Assembly (NCBI GenBank): GCA_002383325.1
Contig: DFYJ01000069.1
Coordinates: 1 to 11,551, forward strand
DNA: 11,551 bases
Direction: 5' to 3'
Source: Candidatus Aminicenantes bacterium UBA4085
GTDB taxonomy: Bacteria > Acidobacteriota > Aminicenantia > Aminicenantales > UBA4085
Numbering within the stretch: position 1 is the first letter of the stretch; every line of letters begins with the position of its first letter. Below are positions 1-6,325 of the stretch, piece after piece. The notes under the pieces are model-generated. The model was not told the DNA's origin. It did not search any database and saw nothing but the letters and a program-made list of their open reading frames with translations. The position numbers and the translations under genes were made by a program.

Positions 1-499
1 AGGCCGGCCGCGTCTCCAGCCAGCCCGCCAGCATGGCTTCGGCGCGACCGCCCGCGAGCTCCGCGGCCGCCTCAGTCAAGGCCGCGCGGCCGCGCCCGCC
101 CTCGTCGTCCAGGACATAGGCCGGGCCCATCCAGCCGAACTGCGCGGCGCATTCGCCGAGCACGATGTTGGGCAGGGTGTAGGAGAACAGGTTGGGGCTG
201 GCCAGCTCGGGCCCGGACAGGGTCGTGGCATAGAAGGCCTCGTCGGTCTCGAACGACCCGTACTGCCCGGCCAGGATGAGGCCGACGGGCCGGCGAGGAC
301 CGCCGGATTGGAAGCCCGCCTGACGAGCCGCCGCAAAGACGGCCGCGCAGCCGATCTGGGTGTATTCGTCAAAGCGCCCGAAGCGGGGAAATCGCTCCGC
401 GATCTCCCGCTCCAGCCCCGGGGCGAGAGTCCGCCATATCCCCCCCGCCGCCCCGCGGCTCCTCGATATGACCGCCGCCCCGGTCACGGCCGCGATCAT
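1..499 (-). CDS. Ketosynthase-like chain length factor, no active-site Cys (partial, 3' end outside window)
   Basis: This frame is open from the ATG at 499 to the left edge, giving 166 visible residues and no stop. The segment around LILAGQYGSFETDEAFY, then LFSYTLPNIVLGECA, then GPAYVLDDEGGRG follows the N-terminal half of the thiolase fold of beta-ketoacyl synthases. The last motif lines up with the KS nucleophile motif (GPSYTVSTACASG type), but glycine stands where cysteine should be, so it should not form an acyl-enzyme. That is the pattern of chain length factors such as ApeC of aryl polyene clusters, which pair with an active KS. It starts inside the stop of the preceding KS gene (ATGA overlap, 496-499), and GGAGG lies 5 nt upstream of the start. 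Coupling to that KS supports a KS/CLF heterodimer. Its C-terminal half, including the His positions, is not visible. CLF-type role is inferred; family membership is fairly sure. Confidence 0.82.
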   Translation of the reverse strand, partial: MIAAVTGAAVISRSRGAAGGIWRTLAPGLEREIAERFPRFGRFDEYTQIGCAAVFAAARQAGFQSGGPRRPVGLILAGQYGSFETDEAFYATTLSGPELASPNLFSYTLPNIVLGECAAQFGWMGPAYVLDDEGGRGRAALTEAAAELAGGRAEAMLAGWLETRPA

Positions 500-1632
500 C
501 GGTTCCTCCGGCTGGCCCGCTCCAGGAGCAGGGCGACATTGACGCCGCCGAAGCCCGAGTTGGCGTTCAGAATGACGCCGCCGTCAAGGCGTTGGCATCC
601 TCCGCTGACCCGGCCTTCGGCCCGGGGTTCGGGCGTTCGCAATCCCGCGGTCGGCGGAACGACGCCGCTTTCCATCGCGCCCGCGCAAACCAGGGTCTCG
701 ATCCCCCCAGCCGCCCCCAAGGTGTGGCCCAGGGCGCCCTTGATGGAAAAAACGGGGAAGCGGCGGCCGCCGAAGACATCCTGGATCGAGGTTAGCTCCA
801 TGGCGTCATTATAGACCGTCCCCGTGCCGTGAGCGCAGAAAGCGGCGACATCTTCCGGACTCCGGCTGCCCCGGTCGAGCGCGGTCCGGATCGCGGCGGT
901 CAGGCCGCGGCCGTCCCGGGCCGGGGCGGTGATGTGATTGGCGTCATTGCTGATCCCCCAGCCCGTGACGCGGGCCAGGGGCTTCAAACCGGCTTCCCGG
1001 GCATACTCCGGGTCCGAAAGAAGGCAGGCCGAGGCCCCGTCGCCCAGGATCAGTCCGTCCCGCTCCGCGTCGAAAGGCCGGCAGACGCCCGGGGTCAGCG
1101 CCTTCAAGGCCGAGAAGCCGGCGGCGCTGAAACGGGAGACGATGTCGGCCGCCGCAACGAGGACGGAACGGCTGACGCCGTCGGTAATGCGGCGGGCGCC
1201 GAGGGCCAGCGCCAGGGTGGAAGAGGCGCAGGCGGCGGAGACTTCCAGGAGCGCCGCCTCGGGCCATCCCAGGATGTCCCGGATCCAGACGCTGTACTGC
1301 CGCGGCAGGAACGGGGAAGAAGCTTCGGTCCGGCCGCTTTCGATGTATTCGGCATTGCCCTTGACCCCGGCCCAGATAATCGTTTCGACGGGAGGGAGCC
1401 CGCTCAAGGGGGCCAGGGCCCGCCGCAGGAGAGCCTGGGTCAGATTCTCCCCGGGATGCCTCTCCGACCCGGGGATCTCGGCGCAGGCAGCGAAAGCCGT
1501 GACCAAGCCGGCCGGATCGAATCGCCGGATCCTTTCCGCCCCGGATCGCCCGGCCTCCAGGGCGCTCCGCATCGCCTCCCCGCCGCCCAGGGCGGTCTCG
1601 GCCGAGCAGGCCGCGAGCAGAACTTCAGACAC
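496..1632 (-). CDS. Beta-ketoacyl-ACP synthase (ApeO-like, KS of a KS/CLF pair)
   Basis: A condensing enzyme that would elongate the ACP-bound chain by decarboxylative Claisen condensation with malonyl-ACP. The catalytic Cys-His-His set is present: Cys at about residue 135 in EVSAACASSTLAL, His at about 267 in CAHGTGTVYND, and Lys/His at about 297-303 in IKGALGHTLGAAGG. The C-terminal glycine-rich NSGFGGVNVALLL motif is also there. It has about 378 residues and a short N-terminus (SEVLLAACSAETALGG), like ApeO-type synthases rather than FabF. The frame stays open upstream to 1965, but that part overlaps the thioesterase gene and has no KS similarity. GTG at 1632 is therefore the most likely start; GTG at 1641 is the alternative, and neither has a clear ribosome binding site. 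It overlaps the thioesterase stop by 8 nt and the chain length factor start by 4 nt. Confidence 0.9.
   Translation of the reverse strand: MSEVLLAACSAETALGGGEAMRSALEAGRSGAERIRRFDPAGLVTAFAACAEIPGSERHPGENLTQALLRRALAPLSGLPPVETIIWAGVKGNAEYIESGRTEASSPFLPRQYSVWIRDILGWPEAALLEVSAACASSTLALALGARRITDGVSRSVLVAAADIVSRFSAAGFSALKALTPGVCRPFDAERDGLILGDGASACLLSDPEYAREAGLKPLARVTGWGISNDANHITAPARDGRGLTAAIRTALDRGSRSPEDVAAFCAHGTGTVYNDAMELTSIQDVFGGRRFPVFSIKGALGHTLGAAGGIETLVCAGAMESGVVPPTAGLRTPEPRAEGRVSGGCQRLDGGVILNANSGFGGVNVALLLERASRRNR
505..509 (-). promoter_or_regulatory. Ribosome binding site for the chain length factor
   Basis: On the minus strand GGAGG stands 5 nt before the ATG at 499, inside the end of the upstream KS gene. 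It supports the 499 start and the ATGA coupling. Confidence 0.6.
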
Positions 1633-2116
1633 GCGGACCACCCAGCCGGCCGAGCCGCCAATCGCTCCTGAGCTTCTGAAAATAGTCCGGCCAGAAAAGG
1701 CAGACGGCGTCGGCCCTGTCCAGGAGGAGCTGGACCGTCCTGGCCGCCGCCACGAGACGGCCCTCCGGATGGATCCTGAGGACATATTCGTGATCGAAGC
1801 GGACGGCGTCCGACCATCGCAGCTCAGCGTCGATGGAAAACGAGTCGCCCAGCCGCAGGGGCGACCGGTATTCGATCTCCAGGCGGACGACCGGCGCTTT
1901 GAACCCTTCGCGGAAAAAGTCCGGGTAGTCCATCCCGCAGGCCCGGTCCGCCTCGACCCGGGCATCTTCCAGGAATTCCGGGTAGCGGCCGTGCCACACG
2001 ACGCCCATCGGATCCACTTCCTGGAAGCGAACGATCCGCATGGCCCGTCCCCGGAGAGGCGGCGGCTCTTCGGATCCGCTTCGGCGTCCGCCCGGCCGAT
2101 CCCAACGCATCCTCAT
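1625..2116 (-). CDS. 4-hydroxybenzoyl-CoA thioesterase-family hotdog thioesterase (ApeK-like)
   Basis: A 163-residue single hotdog-fold protein that probably hydrolyses acyl-ACP or acyl-CoA thioesters, either releasing the polyene or proofreading stalled chains. The family signature RFQEVDPMGVVWHGRYPEF, near residues 29-47, carries the conserved Asp of the DxxGVVxxxxY motif, followed by the acidic helix FLEDARVEADR. ATG at 2116 overlaps the stop of the dehydratase fusion (ATGA, 2113-2116) and is preceded by a strong GGAGG 9 nt upstream. It gives about 25 residues before the hotdog core. A second ATG at 2041 begins exactly at the core (MRIVRFQEVD) and is a possible alternative. Similar thioesterases are a regular part of aryl polyene and flexirubin clusters. 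The substrate is inferred. Confidence 0.85.
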   Translation of the reverse strand: MRMRWDRPGGRRSGSEEPPPLRGRAMRIVRFQEVDPMGVVWHGRYPEFLEDARVEADRACGMDYPDFFREGFKAPVVRLEIEYRSPLRLGDSFSIDAELRWSDAVRFDHEYVLRIHPEGRLVAAARTVQLLLDRADAVCLFWPDYFQKLRSDWRLGRLGGPRV

Positions 2117-3981
2117 GGCCTTTTTCCTCCCGCCTCGGCCGCCTCGATCTCGAACTTGGCCGCCGGCTCGCCGTCAAGGAAGACCTTGCCGGTGATAAGG
2201 ACAGCCGGCTTCCCTTCCCCGCCCGAGCGCCGGACCTGGAATTCAACCGGGGCGGAAGGACGTACAGGCTTCATGAACCGGGCCCGCTTGAGGGATCGGA
2301 AAGCCAGTTCCCGGCCTAGGCCAGCCTCGGCCAGAAGCAGGCCGGCATAGACCAGCACGACGCCCGGCACGACCGGATGCCCGGGGAAGTGCCCATTGAA
2401 GCCGACGAAATCCGGGCCGAAGAGCAGATCGGCTCTCAGCGATCCGTCGGGTCCGATGTCCAGCCGGCGCATGGCCTCGAAAATCCCCCGGCCCACGCGA
2501 TCGGTCACCCAGCGCCCGGGCGCCGGGCGGCTCCCCTCCGGCTCCGCGGCGGCGGCGCCGACGGACTCCCCTTCGGGAAACCAGGTCTCGGCCTTGAAGA
2601 GCGTCATCTCGGCCCCCGCGATCCGCTCGCCGTCCCGGAAGACATCGCCTTCGACCCGGTTGATCTCGTTCATCTCCAGAGTGTTCCATACGGTCAGCCT
2701 GAGAGGGTCGCCGGCTGAGACCTGACGGCGGAAATCGACGTGATCGATCCCGACCAGGTAGCCGTGGACCCGGCCGCCGTCGGCGGTCTTCAGCTCATGC
2801 GCCCGCTGGGCGGCGCAGAGCTGGGCCAGCATTTCGATCAAGGCCAGCGGGACAGCCGTCCCGTCCGCACGCACAAAGGCATTGCGTTTCGGGAAGCGCA
2901 TGGCCAGGACGATCTTCTTGTCGTCCAGGCGGGCGGTCCCCCGGACGAACAGCATCTCGCCCTTGTGAGGAAGCCGGCGGCCGACATCGACGGCGTGGAC
3001 GGTCCCCGACGGAACGGTCTTCTCCCAGCACTCTGGATCCGCGGCCAGCGGATCGTCCGCCCGGAGACAGGCTAAGGCCCGACAGCCGGAGCAGACCGCC
3101 GCGGAGTCGCAGATGCGGCAGAATCCCTTGATGGCATTCCGCGGGCTCCGCAGGGCGGCCAAGAGGGCGTGCTCCCCGATCATCCGACCCAGGTCGGCGC
3201 CTCCCGCGGGACCGAGCCGGATGGCGAATCCCAGGCACGGCTTGAGATCGCCCCCGGCCGTCACCGCCAGCGAGGCCCCGACCCGATCGCAGCCCAGCCG
3301 GGCCGCGAAGCCGGGCGGCGGGGATTCCGGGGCTCCGGGCTCCAGACGGGCGGCCAGGGCCATCGCATCCATCAAGGGAAGGCGCGGGGAGCGGCGGGCC
3401 TTCGAGGCCCCATCCCGCCAGGTCCGCTCCAGCGAAGGAATCAAGCCTAAGGCCATCGCCCCGCGCCATAAGCTCTCCGCCTTGTTGAGGCCGAAGCGGT
3501 GGATGGGTATGCGAAGGCCCAGACCCCGGCCGGGACCCGGATAGCCCGCGGACATCAAGGCTGAGAGACCTTGCGGCCGCCGGCCGTTCTTCGCGCCCTT
3601 GAGGGAGCCCCATGACCGACCGGCGGGCCAGCGCCAGATGACGTCGGCGCCGAAGACCGCAAGCTCTCGGGCCGCGGCCCGACTGATCCGGCCGCTCAGG
3701 ATCAGGCAGGCTTTTCCTCCCCGCCCCCGGACGATCCGCAGAAGATCGAGGACGCCGGGATCCGCGAGCGCACTCCCAGTCAACCGCAGGATGAAGCGGC
3801 GGGCGCCCAGATCCAAGGCTTGAATGATTAAAGCTTTCCGTTCGGCGGCCGGCATCGCGCCGCGTCCCCCGCGGGCGGGCCATTCGACTTCCAGCGTCCG
3901 CAGACATCCGTCCGCGGGGGTGGCGGTTTCGTCCCGGCTTCCCAGCCAGTCCTGATTGCCGCCGCATCTCCGCAGGCTCAT
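2113..3981 (-). CDS. Fusion: pseudo-radical-SAM/SPASM region + two hotdog dehydratase domains (ApeP-like, ApeI-like)
   Basis: A 622-residue multidomain protein. Residues about 26-230 read like the barrel of a SPASM-type radical SAM enzyme (LRTLEVEW first strand, LADPGVLDLLRIV helix, RIPIHRFGLNKAESLWRGA). The CX3CX2C cluster motif expected after the first strand is replaced by PARGGRGAMP, and the GGE motif by LTGSAL. Residues 231-318 keep a SPASM-like set: Cys231, 249, 288, 291, 297, 300, 305 and 318. Residues about 325-465 form a first hotdog domain (RRLPHKGEMLFV; Glu383 in PLALIEMLAQL), like ApeP 3-hydroxyacyl-ACP dehydratases. Residues about 490-617 form a second (GHFPGHPVVPGVV with His531), FabZ/ApeI-like. 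It should dehydrate 3-hydroxyacyl-ACP. A normal start is supported by GGAAGG 6 nt upstream. No other reading frame over the N-terminus contains the missing cysteines, so a frameshift is unlikely. The dehydratase role is well supported; the N-terminal role is unknown. Confidence 0.85.
   Translation of the reverse strand: MSLRRCGGNQDWLGSRDETATPADGCLRTLEVEWPARGGRGAMPAAERKALIIQALDLGARRFILRLTGSALADPGVLDLLRIVRGRGGKACLILSGRISRAAARELAVFGADVIWRWPAGRSWGSLKGAKNGRRPQGLSALMSAGYPGPGRGLGLRIPIHRFGLNKAESLWRGAMALGLIPSLERTWRDGASKARRSPRLPLMDAMALAARLEPGAPESPPPGFAARLGCDRVGASLAVTAGGDLKPCLGFAIRLGPAGGADLGRMIGEHALLAALRSPRNAIKGFCRICDSAAVCSGCRALACLRADDPLAADPECWEKTVPSGTVHAVDVGRRLPHKGEMLFVRGTARLDDKKIVLAMRFPKRNAFVRADGTAVPLALIEMLAQLCAAQRAHELKTADGGRVHGYLVGIDHVDFRRQVSAGDPLRLTVWNTLEMNEINRVEGDVFRDGERIAGAEMTLFKAETWFPEGESVGAAAAEPEGSRPAPGRWVTDRVGRGIFEAMRRLDIGPDGSLRADLLFGPDFVGFNGHFPGHPVVPGVVLVYAGLLLAEAGLGRELAFRSLKRARFMKPVRPSAPVEFQVRRSGGEGKPAVLITGKVFLDGEPAAKFEIEAAEAGGKRP
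2126..2130 (-). promoter_or_regulatory. Ribosome binding site deciding the thioesterase start
   Basis: GGAGG followed by an A-rich run, 9 nt before the ATG at 2116. It favours 2116 over the internal ATG at 2041. Confidence 0.6.
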
Positions 3982-3987
3982 CTTGCG

Positions 3988-3993
3988 CCTTCC
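3988..3993 (-). promoter_or_regulatory. Ribosome binding site deciding the start of the dehydratase fusion
   Basis: GGAAGG 6 nt before ATG 3981, in the 30-nt gap after the acyltransferase stop. It selects this frame over an overlapping open frame starting at 4015. Confidence 0.6.
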
Positions 3994-4011
3994 GTCCCGT
4001 TCCCCGGCCGC

Positions 4012-4803
4012 TCATCCATGGTAGACCGTCTCCCGGAAGACCCTCTCGACGTCCTTCCGCACGATCCGGAGGGACCGCATGTCCGCACCCTGGGCGATGA
4101 TCGGATCATGGAAGGTCAAGGTCACCCGGGCGGGACCCAGGAGCCGCGACACGTAGCCGCCCAGCCGCTGCGTGCCCTCGATCGTCACCGGCACGATCGG
4201 GACGCCGTGGCGGGCGGCGATGAGGAAGGCGCCTTGGCCCAGCGGCTGCAGCCGCCCCCCGCGGGAGCGATGGCCTTCGGGGAAAAAGAGGATGCTGCCC
4301 CCCCCCCGCAAAGCCCGGCCGGATTCCACCAGGATCTCCCGCCAGGTGCGGCTCTCCACGTCAAGATAGCCGGCCCAGCGCATGAAGATGCTGAACACGG
4401 GCAGCCGGAAGGGCCAGGACCGGATGGCGATGAGCGTCTGATCGGCCGGCAGGAAGCCGCAGAAATAGATGTCCGTGAAGGAAAAATGGTTCATGACGTA
4501 GACGCAGGGTTCCACGCCCCGGACCCTGTCCCGGTCAACGATCCGGGTGCGGACGACAGGCCAGCCCAGGCGGATCGTCATCCGGCCGTAGAGCTGGATG
4601 AACCGGCGGACGGCCCGCCGGAAGCGGTCGGGATGCCAGGCCCGATGGGCCAGCAGGAAGACCGGAAGCGCCCCGAAGATCAGGCCGACCGTCACCCCGA
4701 TGTAGAAGCTCCCGAACGCGGAGGTGTAGAGGATCGGCCCGAAGCCGTTCCGCCTCCGTCGAAAATCGCCCTCCATCCGCCCGATGTCCCGGTCCGGGAT
4801 CAT
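4012..4803 (-). CDS. PlsC-family (lysophospholipid-type) acyltransferase
   Basis: A 263-residue membrane-associated acyltransferase. A hydrophobic segment at residues about 24-52 would anchor it to the inner membrane. The catalytic NHX4D motif is NHFSFTD (Asn105, His106, Asp111). It is followed by the FPEGHRSRGG acceptor-phosphate motif at 174-183 and by VPIVPVTIEGT at 201-211, giving the full block order of glycerol-3-phosphate/lyso-PA acyltransferases. Comparable genes (ApeD-like) in aryl polyene clusters are thought to attach the acyl chain to a lipid acceptor; that is the inferred role here, with ACP-bound polyene as donor. ATG 4803 overlaps the ACP stop (ATGA). A tract of ten G lies in the coding strand at residues about 166-169, directly before the FPEG block. 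Housekeeping phospholipid synthesis is possible but unlikely inside this operon. Confidence 0.88.
   Translation of the reverse strand: MIPDRDIGRMEGDFRRRRNGFGPILYTSAFGSFYIGVTVGLIFGALPVFLLAHRAWHPDRFRRAVRRFIQLYGRMTIRLGWPVVRTRIVDRDRVRGVEPCVYVMNHFSFTDIYFCGFLPADQTLIAIRSWPFRLPVFSIFMRWAGYLDVESRTWREILVESGRALRGGGSILFFPEGHRSRGGRLQPLGQGAFLIAARHGVPIVPVTIEGTQRLGGYVSRLLGPARVTLTFHDPIIAQGADMRSLRIVRKDVERVFRETVYHG
4298..4307 (-). repeat. Ten-base G homopolymer inside the acyltransferase gene
   Basis: The plus strand shows ten consecutive C (G on the coding strand), encoding Arg-Gly-Gly-Gly before SILFFPEG. A one-base change would truncate or scramble the protein just before a catalytic motif. In this assembly the frame is intact. 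Confidence 0.9.
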
Positions 4804-5081
4804 CGCTCGGGCAGCTTGATGTTGAGGGCTTTAGCTTTCTCTTCCACGTAGTCGCAGAAATTCTGGACCGTCCGGATGGCCCGGATCTTCTCCTCATCCG
4901 CCTCGCGGTCGAAGGAGAAGCCGAAGCGGGCCTGCAGCTCGACGGCCAGATCCACCATGTCCAGACTGTCCAGCCCCAGGTCCTCGAACAGCGTCGCGTC
5001 CGGGCGGATCCGGCTCTCGTCCTGTTCGAAGAACTCGACGAAGATGTCCTTGATCATCTCGTAAACGCGGGCGTCGCTCAT
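4800..5081 (-). CDS. Acyl carrier protein
   Basis: A 93-residue acidic, helical carrier protein that holds the growing chain on 4'-phosphopantetheine. The attachment motif is DLGLDSLDMVDLAVEL, with Ser39 as the modified residue, and the surrounding helix pattern (TLFEDLGLDS, then FGFSFDREADEEKIRAI) is that of ordinary ACPs. It is slightly longer than typical AcpP (about 78 residues) because of a lysine-rich tail (EEKAKALNIKLPER). Its ATG overlaps the upstream KS stop (ATGA, 5078-5081), and AAGGAG lies 8 nt upstream. Enteric aryl polyene clusters encode two ACPs (ApeE and ApeF); only one is seen here, though a second could lie outside the window. Confidence 0.97.
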   Translation of the reverse strand: MSDARVYEMIKDIFVEFFEQDESRIRPDATLFEDLGLDSLDMVDLAVELQARFGFSFDREADEEKIRAIRTVQNFCDYVEEKAKALNIKLPER

Positions 5082-6325
5082 GCGCGGTACTCCTTTACGA
5101 CCAGAACGGCGTTGATGCCGCCGAAGGCGAAGCTGTTCTTGACCAGGCAGCGGACCCGGGCCTCCATGCCCCCGGCGGGGACATGGCCCAAGTCGGCTGC
5201 CTCGGTGCAGGGGGTTTCCAGGTTGAGAGTGGGGACGAGCCGGCCCCGCCGCATCATCTCCAGGCTCCCGATGAGCTCCAGGACGCCGGACGCGGCCAGG
5301 GTATGCCCCATGTGCCCTTTCAGCGAGCTGACGGGGACCGGGCGTCCGCCGAAGACCTCGGCGATGGCCTGGGCTTCGGAAATGTCGCCGGCCACCGTGG
5401 CCGTGGCGTGGGCGTTGATATAGTCAACGTCCTCCGGCTCGGTTCCCGCCTCGGCTAGGGCGGCCCGCATACAGGCCGCGATGCTCTCCCGGCTGGATTG
5501 GGCCATGGAGGTCGGGTCGATGTTCGTGGCGTAGCCTACGATCTCGCCCAGGATGGGAACGCCGCGGTCGCGGGCCGATTCTTCCGTCTCCAGAAGGAGG
5601 GCGCCAGCGCCCGCCCCGCAGACCGTTCCGTCGCGCTGGGTATCGAAGGGCCGCGGCGTCTCGGACGGCCGGTCGTTGAACTTCCAAGAGGCGGCCTGGA
5701 GAAGATCGAAGATCAGGACGGCCAGGGGGTGGAGCTCCTCGGAGCCGCCGCAGAGGATCATCTTTTGGGCCCCCCTCCGGAGCAGGTCGGCGGCGATCCC
5801 GATGGCCTGGGTCGAGGAGGCGCAGGCCGAGGAGACCGAGTAGGCCATCCCGCGCAGCCCCATGGCGTGGGCCGTGTTGGACGTGCAGGTGTGGCTCATA
5901 ATCTTGAAGAAGCTGCCCGAGTTGGGAAGCACCCGCTGGGTGTCCCCGAGATAGGTCCGGAAGGACTCCTCCAGGGCGTCGGCGCTCCCCGAGGTCGAGG
6001 AGAAAACGATGCCGAAATCGGGCGATCCGAAGGCGGCAGCCGGCACGGCCGCGGAGGCCGCGGCATCGAGGCATGTCTTGTAGGCCAGGACGGCCAGCGG
6101 TCCCATGTTGCGGCGGAAGGTCCTGGGCACATCCCTGGGATCGGGGCTCTCGGCCAAGGGAGCCGCGACATGGCTGTGGTAGGCCGGCGCCCGGGGGCCG
6201 AGCCAATTCCGGATATTGACGACGGCGGATCGGCCGCCGAACAGCCCTTCATACATCTTTTCGGCTCCCAAGCCGTAGGGAGAGGCCACGCCGATTCCGG
6301 TGACGACGACGCGATGGACGCTCAT
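5078..6325 (-). CDS. Beta-ketoacyl-ACP synthase (FabF/ApeR-like)
   Basis: A full-length condensing enzyme of about 415 residues. It opens with HRVVVTGIGVASPYGLG, the usual FabF-type first strand. The nucleophile is Cys168 in AYSVSSACASSTQAIG. The histidines are His306 in INAHATATVAGD (HAT replaces the usual HGT) and His341 in SSLKGHMGHTLAASG, with Lys336. The C-terminal NSFAFGGINAVLVV loop is present. In aryl polyene systems a third KS of this kind (ApeR) supplements the KS/CLF pair, for example in initiation or early elongation; the exact step is an inference. The frame is open upstream to 6676, but that stretch lies within the FAD oxidoreductase gene. ATG 6325 begins the conserved fold, overlaps the upstream stop (ATGA) and has AGGAG 6 nt upstream. 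Confidence 0.95.
   Translation of the reverse strand: MSVHRVVVTGIGVASPYGLGAEKMYEGLFGGRSAVVNIRNWLGPRAPAYHSHVAAPLAESPDPRDVPRTFRRNMGPLAVLAYKTCLDAAASAAVPAAAFGSPDFGIVFSSTSGSADALEESFRTYLGDTQRVLPNSGSFFKIMSHTCTSNTAHAMGLRGMAYSVSSACASSTQAIGIAADLLRRGAQKMILCGGSEELHPLAVLIFDLLQAASWKFNDRPSETPRPFDTQRDGTVCGAGAGALLLETEESARDRGVPILGEIVGYATNIDPTSMAQSSRESIAACMRAALAEAGTEPEDVDYINAHATATVAGDISEAQAIAEVFGGRPVPVSSLKGHMGHTLAASGVLELIGSLEMMRRGRLVPTLNLETPCTEAADLGHVPAGGMEARVRCLVKNSFAFGGINAVLVVKEYRA
5090..5095 (-). promoter_or_regulatory. Ribosome binding site for the ACP
   Basis: AAGGAG 8 nt before ATG 5081, inside the 3' end of the KS gene. It is strong, as expected for a carrier needed in excess over its enzymes. Confidence 0.6.

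Noticed and set aside
938..2350. A 470-codon open frame on the plus strand antisense to the KS and thioesterase genes
   Set aside because: It has arginine/proline/alanine-rich composition with no recognisable motif and lies opposite genes with intact catalytic motifs. High GC makes long antisense frames common.
3840..3981. Frameshift explaining the missing radical SAM cysteines
   Set aside because: Reading all three minus-strand frames here gives no CX3CX2C pattern, so the motif is absent rather than out of frame.
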